Origin: Patescibacteria group bacterium UBA5194
GTDB taxonomy: Bacteria; Patescibacteriota; Gracilibacteria; BD1-5; UBA6164
DNA length: 26,076 bases
Direction: 5' to 3'
Assembly: GCA_002412935.1 (NCBI GenBank)
Contig: DHWA01000055.1
Location: 1-26,076, forward strand
The notes under the pieces were generated by a model, which saw only the letters and a program-made list of their open reading frames with translations, made no database searches and was not told the origin of the DNA. Positions 8,840 through 19,831 of the stretch are shown piece after piece. The first letter of the stretch is position 1. Each line of letters begins with the position of its first letter. The position numbers and the translations under genes were made by a program.

Positions 8840-9892
8840 TTATTTTTTTAATTTTTTAAACTCTTCTACTATATTATTTATAAATACAACAAAGAAAACT
8901 ATTATTCAAAAAACAATGATTTTTCATACTTTATCTAGAAACAAAGCTGTAATTCAAAAGAAAAAAGATAGTGAATAAATTAAAGTAAGTATTTGCTTAT
9001 TCGTTAATCATTTATCAAGTAATCTATGATGAAGATGTGTAAAATCTTTATTAAAAGGACTTTTTTTATTTAAAACTCTTTTTAAAAGCACGTAAACTGC
9101 ATCAACTGAATAAATCCCAAAAACAACTAAAACTGTTGCTATTTTTCATCATGATATTATAGCTAAAGTAGCTAACATAAATCCCAAAAACATTGTTCAA
9201 CTATCTCACATCAAAACTTTTTCTTTTACATCATAAAACCAAAATGGTACAATAATTCAAACTAGTACAATAGCCATTGTCATAATAAAAATTGCATTAT
9301 CAACTCCTCATTCATAATTATCTCTATAAAACAAAATTAATCCTAGTAAAAAAATTATAAAAAATGAAATAACTGATAATCAAGATGTATTTCCAGGAAT
9401 TCAATCAGTCCAATTTAGAGAATTAAAAATAAAAACATACCAAATTATAGTAAAAATTAAAGGTATTATATAAATTTCAAGTCATCAAATAAAAAAACTA
9501 TGCGTTTGTAAATCAAAAGTTCAACCAAAAATATTACTTATGTAACCAATTTTTATTGATGTTATTCATATTACTGCTCAGATTGCAATTTGTACAATTA
9601 ATCTAATTTTTGGATTTACATCAAATAAATCATCAAAAAAACTAATAATTGTTATAACTAGTCAAAAAAACCATATAAGATTAAGTTTAGTGCTGTGATC
9701 TACAAAAAAATAAGTGATTATAAAAAATACAAAATAAAAAATTATCCCCATACTATAAGGAACAGGATCTCTTTTTTTTCCATATTTTTTTGGATTATCC
9801 AATATATTTATTTTTCTAAAAAACCTTTTAAATATCTCTATAAAAACAAAAGACAAAAACAAAGAAGAAAGAAATGCATAAATTATAATCAT
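8840..9892 (-). CDS. WecA/TagO/MraY-family undecaprenyl-phosphate sugar-1-phosphate transferase
   Basis: 350 residues with about ten membrane segments. Family motifs are in order: NILDNPKKYGKKRDPVPYSMG (about 29-49), FFDDLFDVNPKIRL (about 85-98, Asp pair 87-88), NSLNWTDGIPG (157-167), MGDSGTMFLG (228-237) and THLHHRLLDKG (285-295). The His-rich HLHHR loop points to the WecA/TagO branch rather than MraY. Such enzymes move a sugar-1-phosphate from a UDP-sugar to undecaprenyl phosphate at the inner membrane, the first step of cell-surface glycan synthesis. The gene lies between a membrane protein of unknown function and the pilin-like gene. Confidence 0.88.
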
Positions 9893-9910
9893 AATATTAA
9901 TAGTTATATG

Positions 9911-10630
9911 TTATTTAACTTCAGCAACAATAGTTACTTTTTTTAAATAATTTGGTAAAATCTTTAAATAAAAAATAAAAACTGTTCAAGTTAATAAAAA
10001 ATAACCTAAAGCAATTCAATCCAATTCTGAATTTATGTAACTTCCTATTACTCACCACAAAGAACCACTAGTTAAAGCCGCTATTCAAAACAAATTTAAC
10101 CAATATCTAACTTTATCTTTTATACTTACAAGTCAGCTTGTAATAAGAGAAAATCATAAAGCTTGTAAAACATGAAAATTATCATGAGGAATATAATTTA
10201 CAAAAACCAAAAAAGTTAAAAAATTTACAACTAAAAAAGTATTTTCATTTAATATTTTTAAATCTTTTTCAAATACAAAAAAAGAAAATGTCTTTAATGT
10301 AGCAAGTAAATACATAAATTGCCAAATTATATACTGGAATTGTCATTTAGAAAAAAGTCCATAAATAGACAAAGTTGTAAAAATAGAAACAGAAATCAAT
10401 TGATTTATTGCTCATTTTTTATTTTTCCCGGCAGTATAAAAATCTTGCATTATCATTATAAAGAGATTTCCAAGAAAATTAGCTAAAAAAAGTATTATTA
10501 TCTCTATCAAATCTCACCTACCCGTTTTATAAACAACTCCTAGACAAATAATCAGTATAATATAAACCCACCAATTATTTTTTGAAAAATTAGTTAATTC
10601 TTTTATAAAAATATCTTTTAATCTTTTCAT
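9911..10630 (-). CDS. polytopic membrane protein of unknown function
   Basis: 239 residues, with about seven hydrophobic segments separated by short polar loops. It starts MKRLKDIFIKELTNFSKNNWW and carries a loop YTAGKNKKGAINQ after the second segment; a charged SIKDKVRYW loop lies before the last third. I do not recognise a family. It begins 8 bases after the nucleotidase stop and ends 18 bases before the WecA-like start, so it is co-transcribed with both. Its position next to the glycan-lipid transferase makes a role in surface polymer handling possible, but that is inference only. Confidence 0.75.
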
Positions 10631-10638
10631 TTTTTAAA

Positions 10639-11478
10639 TTATTTAAATAATTCTTTTAATGTTTTTGCATCATTATCTCAAGTTAAAACTACATCATAAT
10701 TTTTTTTATACACATCTAATAATTCTTCTTCTTTATCATTTAAAAATCATATTTTTAGTAAATTATTATAATGAAATCCTTCTATCATCCCAACATCTCA
10801 GAGAGAATCTCAAAGTAAAATTACATTTTTTCTATTTTCTATTTGAGAATAAATTTCGGGGAATTCATGCAAAACAGTTTCATCCTTATTAAAAACATGA
10901 ATTACTCTCTTATCAAAACCTATTACATTACCTTCTTTATCCCAAATAAATTCATTTGAAATAATTTTAATATTAGAGGTTAAAAATCATTCTTTTTCAA
11001 GATATATTTTTATAGAATCCGTTCCTAGTCAATTAGCCGAAATTATAACTAAAGGAATATTATTTTCAGATAAAAATCTTAAAAAATACTTTACACCATC
11101 TCTTATTTCTATCAATCTGCTATCTATTATACTTTGTATATCTTTTTTGTGTAATCCTGATGTAACAAGTAAATCAAGATGTTTTTTCCACCAAATTGTC
11201 ATTTCTTGCTTTTTTGTTTCTATATCTATTTTTGGGTCAATTTCAATAGGATTATAATAATCATATAATTCATATGCTTTTTGAGAATATTCTTCACTTA
11301 AATATCATTCACTTCTCAAAACTGAAATTAAACTTGGTCTTTTTTTTCAAACTGAAAAAGCCTTTGTTAAAGTCTTGTCAAAATCTGCTAAAATATGAAG
11401 ATTATCTAATCATTCTTTTTTTATTTTATTCAAAATTTCTTCAAATTTTGTTATATCTTGATATATTATTTCTTGCAT
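10639..11478 (-). CDS. pyrimidine 5'-nucleotidase, UMPH-1 (NT5C3) type, HAD superfamily
   Basis: 279 residues. HAD motif 1 is LHILADFDKTLT (about 27-38) with both Asp residues. Motif 2 lies in NIPLVIISANGLGTDSI, and motif 3/4 in NRKNVILLGDSLGDVGMIEG, followed by LLKIGFLND. Co-linear blocks EIDPKID, IWWKKHLDLLV and VIHVFNKDE match what I recall of human cytosolic 5'-nucleotidase III, so this is the UMPH-1 family (PF05822) rather than a generic HAD. The activity would be dephosphorylation of UMP/CMP in the cytoplasm, salvage-like in a reduced genome. That family is mainly eukaryotic. The gene starts 2 bases after the glyA stop. Confidence 0.8.
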
Positions 11479-11480
11479 AA

Positions 11481-12809
11481 TTATTTATAAATAGGAAATT
11501 TTAAACACAATTCTTTTACTTCTTTTTTTATTTCTAATAAATCTTTATTATTTTTTATAAAACTATAAAAATTTGCTAGGTTTTTTATTCTTTCTTCTTT
11601 ATCATCACTATGTTTAAAATCAGTTATTATTTCACTTATTTTTTTCATCCAATCTGCAATTTTATCCATTTCTTGTTCTTTCATTCATCTCATGGTTACT
11701 ATTGGTGTTCAAAGTCTTACTCAGCTAGGATAAAAAGCTGAAGCAGGATCTTTAGGTATAGTATTTTTATTTAGAGTAATTCAAGCTTCATCTAGAGCTT
11801 CTTGCATAAAAACTCATCTTCATTTTCCTACATTTAATAACATCAAATGATTATCTGTTCAAGAACTTACAACATTAAATCATTTATCCATTAATTTCTC
11901 TGCTAAATGTTTTGCATTTTTTACTATTTGTTTATTTGATTCTATAAATTCTGGCTTTAAAGCTTCTCATAAAGCAACCGCTATAGATAAAGTTTGATGA
12001 TTGTGTGGTCCTCATTGAAGTCATGGGAAAATAGCCTTATCTATTTTATTAGCTAATTCAGGATCTTTTTTTAATCATTTTTCAGTTACCATAATCATAC
12101 CTCCTCTTGGTCATCTCAATGTTTTATGTGTAGTTGTTGTTATTATATCAACATAAGAAACTGGGCTTGTATGAATTCATGATATAACAAGTCCTGATAT
12201 ATGTGCTATATCTGCTGCAACTATTGCTCAAACCTCGTCTGCAACTTTTGCTATTTCTTCAAAAGGAAATTCTCTTGGGTAAGCAGAAGCTCAAATCCAT
12301 ACAAGTTTTGGTTTTGTTTCTCTAATAATTTTTGCTGTCTCTTCTAAATCTATATATCCATCTTCTTTTACATGATATTGAACACTATTAAAAAATGAAC
12401 CTGTAACTGATGCCTTCCATCAATGTGTAAGATGTCATCAATCAAGTAAACTTTGACCAACTACAGTATCTCCAGGTTTACAAGTAGCTACATAAACAGC
12501 CAAATTTGCAGGACTTCAACTATATGGTTGTACATTTACATGTGCTATTCATGGACCAAATGCTTTTTTTGCTCTTTCTATAGCTAATTCCTCAACCTCA
12601 TCTACAAATTCATTTCATCAATAATATCTTTTTCTTGCATATCATTCACTATATTTATTTGTAAAAGGAGATCAAAGTGCTTCAATAGTAGAAAGAGAAG
12701 CTATACATTCTGATGGTATAAGTTCTAAAGTTGTTTCTTGTCTATTGATTTCTTTTAAAACTAAATCATATGCTGTTGGGTCGGTTATTTTTAAATTATC
12801 AAAATCCAT
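11481..12809 (-). CDS. glyA: serine hydroxymethyltransferase
   Basis: 442 residues. Landmarks: LELIPSECIAS, NKYSEGYARKRYYGGNEFVD, NVQPYSGSPANLAVY, a PLP-lysine at residue 229 in TTTTHKTLRGPRGG, FPGLQGGPHNH, and GVRLGTPIVTMRGM near the end. SHMT interconverts serine and glycine with transfer of a one-carbon unit to THF. In an organism that has turned UGA into an extra glycine codon, glycine supply may matter. The usual AHIAGL segment reads SHISGL here (about 202-207), a small change near the cofactor. The gene follows ctpA after 84 bases and nearly abuts the nucleotidase gene. Confidence 0.95.
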
Positions 12810-12893
12810 AGTTAATATATTAAAAAATAATTTGATTATATTTTATTTATTTTATTAAATCTTCAAAGATTTTTTTATTTTTATTATTCACTT

Positions 12894-14171
12894 TTAATTA
12901 TTTTTTTCACTTTCCTTATATTTATCAATAGATAATTGTAAGGCATCATATTTTATAAAACTTTGTAATACTTTCTTTGCTTCCTCTAGTTGTCTATCAT
13001 ACATTTTTTCATAATCTTCTTTTTTGAAAAGTACTTCTATATCAGGTTTTATTCAATCTTTGTCTATATTTATTCATTTTGGAGTAAACCATTTTGCTAT
13101 TGTAATTTTAAGTAATCATCAATTTGATAAATCAAATGGTTCCTGTACTGATCATTTTCCAAAAGTTTTTTCTCAAACCAATATTGCTTTATTATATTCT
13201 CTAAGAGCTCATGAAGTAATTTCTGAAGCTGATGCTGAATTTCAATTAACTAAAACTACTATTTTTCAGTCATATATTTCTCAAGTATTTAAGCTTTGAT
13301 AAGCACTATTAAATATACTGTCTTTATATTTTGTTTTTACTAAAATATTTCATTTTTCTATAAATTCCGAAAGTATTTCAACTGAACTTTGTAAATATCA
13401 TCCTCCATTATCTCTTAAATCAATAATTAAGCCATTTGTTTTTTTGTCTTTTATCTCTTTTAATGCAGATCTAAAATCTTCAGAGGTTTTATTTCAAAAT
13501 AAATTTAATGCAATATATCCTATATTTTCCTTATCAAAAATTTTTGTTTGAACTGAAGGAATTACTATTTTTTGTCTTGTTACTTCTTTTTCAAATGATT
13601 CAATTTCTCATGCTCTTAATATAGTCAAAATAACTTTAGTTCAAGCTGGTCATTTTATAAGTTTAACAGCATCATATAAATTTTTATCTTTTAAATCTTC
13701 TCAATTTGCTTTTGTTATCAAATCTCAAGCAATTATTCAAGAATTCTTTGCTGGAGAATCTTTTATAACCATACTAACAACAACTCAAAAATCTGTTTTT
13801 TCTACAACAGCACCTATTCATTCAAAATCTCAAGATAGAGTTTCCTCAAAAGATTTTTTTTCTGTTGGAGTCATATATTCACTATGTTTATCTCAAAGAG
13901 AATTTACCATTCAAGTAACCATTCAAGATACTATATCTTCTTTTTTTATGTCATTTATAGAAAAATATTCTTTTTTTACTTTATTATAAACTTCCCAAAA
14001 AAAAGTTAAATCTAAATCTCCTTTATTTTTATCTATTTTAGTATTTATATCAACCTTTGAATATAGTGTATTATAAGGATAATACTCATTTAAAAAATAC
14101 CCTGATATAAAACTTGTTAAAAAAATCATTAAAAGTATAACTTTTTTAACATTTTTGTTAATTTCTTCCAT
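12894..14171 (-). CDS. carboxy-terminal processing protease (S41 family)
   Basis: 425 residues. An N-terminal signal anchor (about 9-27) places the rest outside the membrane. A helical stretch leads to a PDZ domain (about 110-190, with KDSPAKNSGIIAGDLI and LIKGPAGTKV). The S41 catalytic core follows: LIIDLRDNGGGYL, NGNSASASEITSGAL with the likely nucleophile Ser314, and KTFGKGSVQ with the general base Lys339, 25 residues on as in the family. These proteases trim or degrade envelope proteins from the C-terminus. It is the first gene of the minus-strand run and the intergenic region 14172-14498 must hold its promoter. Confidence 0.93.
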
Positions 14172-14498
14172 TTTTATTTTTTTACATAAACTAAATTTTT
14201 AACATTTTGTAATATACAGTTTTATTAGAAAAACACAAGTCAATTAATAATAAAAAACTCTGTTAAAAACTTATTAATATTTTTTTTTGTTTTATATAAA
14301 CACTTTTTTTTATATTTTAAACAATTTATAAATTTTCCATTTTTTTTAATGGCTTTAATTAAGTAAAATAATTATTCATATTAAATACTATTACTATTAC
14401 TATATATAAATATATATAATATATAATAAAACTAATTAATATTTGATAATAAAATTAAAATATAGTAAAATAACAGAGTATCTATTAAAAAATAAATT
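14172..14498. other. AT-rich divergent intergenic region
   Basis: No gene is visible in these 327 bases, which are almost entirely A and T. The region separates two divergent genes and must drive both. Features seen: a TTGACT on the minus strand near 14240-14245 without a well-spaced -10; three tandem TACTAT hexamers at 14386-14403; and self-complementary TATATA-rich runs at 14401-14430, just upstream of the plus-strand gene. None is firm enough to call a promoter. Confidence 0.6.
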
Positions 14499-15872
14499 AT
14501 GCATTTTAAATTTATTGTATCAAAAAATCAAAAAAGATATGATTTAATTTTACAAGCAAATTCTGAAATAGAAGCTAGAGATAAATTACATAATGAAGGT
14601 TACTCTATTTTAAACGCGGAACAAATAGATAATTTAGATATTTTAGGAAGTAAATTTTTATTTACAGTTAATAAAGAAGGAGATATAAAAAATTGATTAA
14701 TTTATTGAGAAGACATATTTAAAGTTTATTTAAAATTAAAAAAAGATTTTGAATATGATGTTATTTCTTTATTTAATGAACAAGATAAAAATAAACCAGA
14801 AGCAGAAAAAAAAGAAATATTAAAAAAAATAGAAGAAGAATATTACTTATTTACAAATAAAAAAAATAAAAAAGAAGAAATACAGAAAAAAATAGAAGAA
14901 AAAAAAGAATCAAAAAAAGAAAATATATTAGATCAAGATTTTTATTTAAAAAAAGAATTAGAAGAAATATATAAATTAAATGATTTTGTATTAATTAAAT
15001 TAAAAAATATAATTAATAATTCATTTTTTGAAATACCAAAAGAGCAAAAAGAAAAATTAATTTTTATTTATAATAGTCTTACTTCAATAAAAAACACAAG
15101 AAATATAAATAAATTAAAAGAAATTATAGAATTAGCTTTAGTTAAAATATGAAAGATAGAGTTAGAATATTTAGAAAAAACAAAAGATAAAAAATTATTA
15201 ATTTTATTAAAAGAAACAAATAATTTATTAAAAAGTGTAGGATCAAAAAAACAAATAATAGAAAAAGATAAAGATGTTATATTAATATTAAAAAATAAAT
15301 ATGAAAAAATAAAAGAATTTTTTCAAGAAATGAAAAAAGAAGAAAAAGTATGATTAGATAAAGAAACTCATTCGTATATTAAAACATTGGTTTTATTAAA
15401 AAAGTATGAAGAAAAAAAACAAGAAGTTGATAAAGAATATAATAAATATTTATTTTCATTTAAATTTTTATTTTGAAATAACAAAGAAAAAAAAGAAGCA
15501 CTACAGTTAAAAAAAATGGTAATAAAACAAAATATATCTATTTTAAAAGCAAAATTACAATGAAAAATATTTTCATATACAAAAATAATTAAATGATTTA
15601 AAATAATAGAAAATTTATTTATTGATTTTTTAGAAAGACAAGTAACCCATATTACAATTATTGTTGTTATTTATAGTATAATTTTTATTACTATTATAAC
15701 ATTATGATATTTTTCATTCATAAATATAGAAATAAATACTAAAGGAATAATGTTATTTATATACTTAGTTACTATTTTATTTTTATTTAAATTAACAAGA
15801 GGTTTTTTAACATTTGCATTTTATTTTGTATTTTTCATATTTTTAAATATATTTTTTACAGTAAACTTTTAA
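14499..15872 (+). CDS. membrane protein with GspF/PilC-like N-terminus and long coiled coil
   Basis: 457 residues. The first 45 resemble the start of type II secretion/type IV pilus platform proteins: MHFKFIVSKNQKRYDLI, then ANSEIEARDKLHNEGYSIL (compare A-x-S-E-x-E-A-x-x-K-L-x-x-x-G-x). No GspF membrane domain follows. Instead there are about 300 very Lys/Glu-rich residues predicted as coiled coil, then three hydrophobic segments near the C-terminus (about 385-457). TGA-Gly codons occur through the gene. It is followed by a hairpin terminator and an unknown polytopic protein. I do not recognise a named family; a structural or scaffold role at the membrane is inference. Confidence 0.75.
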
Positions 15873-15879
15873 ATAATAT

Positions 15880-15909
15880 AGAATAAAGTTTTATTCTTCT
15901 ATTTTTTTA
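15880..15909 (+). terminator. terminator after the coiled-coil membrane protein gene
   Basis: AGAATAAA (15880-15887) and TTTATTCT (15890-15897) form an 8-bp stem with a 2-base gap, followed by TCTATTTTTTT. It lies 8 bases past the stop and 14 bases before the next start, so it may act as a partial terminator. Confidence 0.5.
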
Positions 15910-15922
15910 CTCGTAAATATAT

Positions 15923-17191
15923 ATGAACATACTGTTATTTTTAATATCAATAATATTTTCTTTTATATTTTATAGTTTTCATAATTTATCAATATTATGA
16001 AATTTTTTATGAGAAGATAAATATCTTTATTTAAACTTTTCTCAATTCTCATTAACATGAAATTTGATAATAGAATCTTTAATATTTTTAATTATAGGTT
16101 TTACCTTTTTTTTACTTTTTTCTACTTTTTTTAAAAATAAAAAACAAATCAACACAACGCCTTATTTTAAAAAATGGCTTAAAAAAAATTTCAAAATAAT
16201 ATTATATTATATAGGGTTTATTCTTTTTTATGTATCTATTTCAATGATGCTAAAAAAATTAAACTTCAATTTTGCTTATATAATACTTTTTATAAATGTA
16301 TTAATAATAACTACTTTTTTTATAAGTAGTAGATTTTTTATATTGGCTGATTTATTAAAAATAAATAATGTTATTTTTTCTTCAGTGTATATATTTTTAT
16401 TTATAAATACCTTTATAATAAAACAATATGAATTTTTAACTATTGATTTTATAAATTCTATAATAATATTATTTTCATTTATTATAATTTTATATAGCGA
16501 CAAAGTATTACTTAAAAATAAAAGTGATAGCTTTATTTTAATTAATTTTTTTATTTATACTTTTTTATTTATTTCTTTTTATTTTAATATTTATTTTAAT
16601 AATATATCTTTTATATTTTCTTTTATTTCATTTTTCTTAAATATTTTAATATTTTATTTATTAAGTAAGATACATTTTTTTAAAAACAGTAAAATAACAT
16701 TAACCGTTTTATGAATTTTTCTTAGTTACATTTCTATAATATCATGAGTTTATTATTTATTATTTTATAACATATTTTATTTGGAATTAATAATAATACC
16801 TATACTTTTTTATTCAGCATTTTTTAATTTTAAAATACATAAATTGTATGAAAATTACACTTCTTTCCTTTTCTTCTTTATATCGTTTTATTTCATTGTT
16901 TTTTATATTTACTATAACTACATCTATTTAATAAATCATAATGATTTAAGCCTTGTTTTTTACGGATTTACGATTAGTTTAATAACTTCTTTATCAACGT
17001 ATCTATATAAATATAAAAGAATATATGATTATTATATTATGTATTTTATGAGTTTGTTAACAAGTATAGTAGCAACGGTTTATTACTTTTATATAAATCC
17101 TTTTGATTTATTTAATTTATGAATTATACTTCTTTACGATTCTGTTTTGGTTTTTATTAGTTATAATAAACTGAGAAAAATAGAAAATTAA
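15923..17191 (+). CDS. large polytopic membrane protein of unknown function
   Basis: 422 residues, with perhaps a dozen hydrophobic segments, rich in Phe, Ile and Tyr. Short charged loops occur (TFFKNKKQINTTPYFKKWLK near 70; KYKRIYDYY near 350). It starts at an ATG giving MNILLFLISIIFSFIFYSF as first segment. I see no transporter, flippase or polymerase motif and do not recognise the family. Only four TGA-Gly codons are noted, unlike its richer neighbours, simply because it has few glycines. It follows the coiled-coil membrane protein and precedes pepA by 20 bases. A functional pair with its upstream neighbour is possible but unproven. Confidence 0.75.
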
Positions 17192-17211
17192 TTTATAATT
17201 ATTAACTATAT

Positions 17212-18615
17212 ATGATAAACATAGTAGATAAATTAAAAGATATAAAAGATTCAAATTTGTTTTTTTTAGTTGAAAAAAAAGAATGTTTAGAAAAATTATC
17301 TTTTTTGAAATTAGAAAAAAACATTGTAGACAAAATATTGGCAACTTTGAAAAAAAAAGAAAATACTTTCATACAATTCTTTTTAGGGAAAAAAGATTTT
17401 GAAAATTTATTTATAGTTGTTTATGTAGACAAAGACAAGAAAAATATATTTGAACTTTTGTGAGAGTATTCACCTAAACTTCCTGAAAAATACACAATAC
17501 TTTCAAATAATGACGACAATTTATTATCTATTGTAGACACTTGTCTACTTTCAAGATATAAATTTCAAAAATATTTAACAGAGAAAAAAGAGGATGAAAT
17601 AAACATATTTTGTGAAAATGATAATAGACAAAATCTAGAAGACAGATTAGAAACTATAGACAATATAATAATAGCTAGAGATTTATGAGAAACTCCAACA
17701 TGTGATTTATATGCAGAAAAATTTGCTGAAATTATAAAAAAAACTAAATGGAAAAATACAAAAATCAAAATTTTGTCACCAAAAGATATAGAAAAACAAG
17801 GGCTATGACTTTTATGGGCAGTTTGAAAATGAAGTATAAATAAGCCTTATATGGTTATTTTAGAAAGAATTGTAGACAAAAACTTACCAACAATTTGATT
17901 TGTATGAAAATGAATAGTTTTTGATACAGGGTGATTAAATATAAAACCAGAAGAATGGATGTATCCAATGAAAGATGATATGTGTGGAGCTTCAACTGTT
18001 TTTGCAACTATGAAAGAATTAGATAATAAAGAATTAAAAGTAAATATAATTGCAGCAATTCCATTGGCAGAAAATTCAGTTTCCTGAGAATCTTATAGAC
18101 CATCTGATATAGTTAAATCTTATAGTGGAAAAACAGTAAATATAAAAAATACTGATGCAGAATGAAGATTGATACTCGCAGATGCTGTAAGTTATATTTC
18201 AAAAAATTATAAACTAGATAAGGTTATAACAATTGCTACTTTAACTTGAGTTTGCTTATATGCTTTAGGTTATAGATATGCTTGAATTATGTGAAATGAT
18301 AGAGAAATTGCGGATAAACTTCTTAATTATTCAAAAGATAATTTTGAAAAATACTTTGAATTACCATTTGATAAATATTATATGGAAAAGACAAAATCTA
18401 CAATAGCAGATTTTGATAATTGGACAGCTTGAATTTATACTTGAGCAAGTATGTGAGCAGCGTTTATACATAATTTTTTATTAAACAAAGAAAAATTTAC
18501 TCATATAGATATAGCTTGAATTGCAAATAATAGATTTGAAGCTTACTGATTATACCCAAAATGTACAACTTGATTTTGAGTGGATAGTTTAAGTAATTTA
18601 TTTCAAAATTTATAA
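17212..18615 (+). CDS. pepA: M17 leucyl aminopeptidase
   Basis: 467 residues. The N-terminal domain (about 1-150) is poorly conserved, as usual. The catalytic domain carries IARDLGETP, VGKGIVFDTGGLNIKP (about 231-246, with metal and catalytic Lys/Asp), MKDDMCGAS (253-261), IAAIPLAENSVSGESYRPSD, NTDAEGRLILADA (313-325) and a late TGASMGAAFIHNF. These are the two-metal site and active-site Arg of M17 enzymes, which cut N-terminal residues from peptides in the cytoplasm, normally as hexamers. Five GTAGACA motifs lie in the gene, the most of any in the window. The next gene starts 4 bases after its stop. Confidence 0.95.
17533..17548. repeat. GTAGACA and TGTCTAC as a 2-base-spaced inverted pair (in pepA)
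   Basis: GTAGACA (17533-17539) and TGTCTAC (17542-17548) form an inverted repeat with CT between, again at a 9-base step. A dimeric binding site would look like this. Confidence 0.75.
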
Positions 18616-18619
18616 TAAA

Positions 18620-18859
18620 ATGAAACTCTGAATTTACAGACATTTCAAATGAATGATAGTAGAAGTAATATGAATTGCACTAGATAGTGAAACTATGGAA
18701 GAAACAGTTGTTTATAATCATCCTGATTCGGTAAAATGAAAAAAAGAAAATACTATGTGGGTAAGATCAAAAACTATGTTTTTAGAAACAATTGAAAGAG
18801 ATTGAAAAACAATGCTTAGGTTTGAATATATAGGAGATAAAAAGTATAAAGAGTTATAA
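18620..18859 (+). CDS. DUF1653 family protein
   Basis: 79 residues. The pattern YRHFKGMIVEVIGIALDSETMEETVVY, followed by MWVRSKTMFLETI and RFEYIG, is that of DUF1653 (PF07866), small beta-rich proteins common in bacteria, whose biochemical role is unknown to me. The start ATG lies 4 bases after the pepA stop, so it is co-transcribed with pepA. TGA-Gly codons occur at four positions. A TTGTCAT hairpin repeat begins 5 bases past the stop. Confident as a gene and family. Confidence 0.88.
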
Positions 18860-18864
18860 GTGAC

Positions 18865-18913
18865 TTGTCATCCTCGTGCGCCTGTGCCCTTGAGGGTATG
18901 ACACGGGGATCTA
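18865..18913. repeat. TTGTCAT hairpin repeat upstream of comF
   Basis: TTGTCA leads into TCCTCGTG (18871-18878), which pairs with CACGGGGA (18902-18909) with one G-T wobble, ending ATCTA. A 23-base insert with a small CCCT/AGGG stem lies between. G+C is far above the surroundings. Related to the repeats at 6321, 19736, 25434 and 25571. Confidence 0.65.
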
Positions 18914-18957
18914 TTAAAATGTTTAATCAATTTTATATTGTAAATAGACAAAAATAT

Positions 18958-19668
18958 ATGTCAAAACTGTCTACAATTATAAATCTAATAAAAGATATTA
19001 TTTCACCAAAAATTTGTTATTCTTGTAAAAAAGAGTGACATTTTTTATGTCCACAATGTCTACAAAATATAAAAAAATATAATTGATTTTGTTATAACTG
19101 TAAGCTAAAAAGTGATGATTTTGAAATACATAAAAAATGTCAAAAATATGTCTATTATGAAAAAGTTATTATATTAACTCATTACAAAAATAATCTGATA
19201 AAAAAACTTATAAAAGACTCTAAATTTTATAGTAGACAAGAAATCTTAAATGATTTTTGACAATATCTGTCTACTTTGTTTTTAGAAAATGAATGAGTAA
19301 TAAATAAAAAAGATTATATTATCATATCCTCACCTATGTATTTTTTTAGAAAAATAGTTAGATGATATAATCAAAGTGAAATTTTATCAAAAAGTATATC
19401 AAAAAATCTAGAGATAGATTATAATTTTAAAATAATAAAAAAAGTAAAACACACAAAACAACAATCAAAACTTACAAAACAAGATAGAGAAAAAAACCTA
19501 GAAAATGTTTTTCAAATAAATAAAAAATACATAGAACAAATAAAATGAAAAACTATAATAATAGTTGATGATGTAATTTCAACCTGAACTACAATTAATG
19601 AGATATCAAAAATATTGAAAGAAAATAAAGTAAAAAAAGTTATATGACTTGTTATAGCAAGTGATTAA
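18958..19668 (+). CDS. comF: ComF-type phosphoribosyltransferase-like competence protein
   Basis: 236 residues. An N-terminal zinc-binding region has CYSC (20-23), CPQC (31-34) and CYNC (45-48). The PRTase domain carries SSPMYFFRKIVRGYNQSE (about 125-141), a K-Q-Q-S-K-L-T-K motif, and a PRPP loop IIIVDDVISTGTT (about 200-212). ComF is a cytoplasmic ATP-linked partner of the DNA uptake machinery in transformable bacteria. Start choice: 18958 gives the usual 15-20 residues before the first CxxC; in-frame ATGs at 18919 and 18898 are possible, the latter inside the repeat. Four GTAGACA/TGTCTAC motifs lie in the gene. Confidence 0.9.
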
Positions 19669-19735
19669 TTTTGTAATATAAGAGAAATTATGATAGAATT
19701 TTAATGAACAACAGAAAAAAATTTAATTCTCTGGT

Positions 19736-19798
19736 TTGTCATTATTGGGCTTGACCCAATAATCTAGTGTACTAGCTCAGTTTAATTCACTAGATACT
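19736..19798. repeat. TTGTCAT double-hairpin repeat after comF
   Basis: TTGTCAT leads into ATTATTGGG (19741-19749) paired with CCCAATAAT (19755-19763), a perfect 9-bp stem with loop CTTGA. A second stem pairs ATCTAGTG (19762-19769) with CACTAGAT (19788-19795). It lies in the 163-base gap between comF and the zinc-ribbon gene, with no T run right after, so it is not a simple terminator. Confidence 0.7.
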
Positions 19799-19831
19799 CC
19801 TAAAAAAACTCTATTATAAAAATTTAATACT

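Noticed and set aside
12857..12872. Hairpin AAATCTT-CA-AAGATTT between ctpA and glyA as terminator
   Set aside because: Its T run follows on the plus strand, while both genes run on the minus strand; no minus-strand T tract follows it.
14386..14403. Three TACTAT hexamers as an operator or origin iterons
   Set aside because: Three short AT-rich copies in AT-rich DNA are too few and too simple; no DnaA-type boxes or replication genes lie nearby.
526..17768. Many short open frames of 60-90 codons on both strands under the standard code
   Set aside because: They are fragments or antisense shadows of the longer genes that appear once TGA is read as glycine.
18898..18957. Longer ComF start at 18898 or 18919
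   Set aside because: The extra residues overlap the hairpin repeat and make the region before the first CxxC longer than usual; not excluded.
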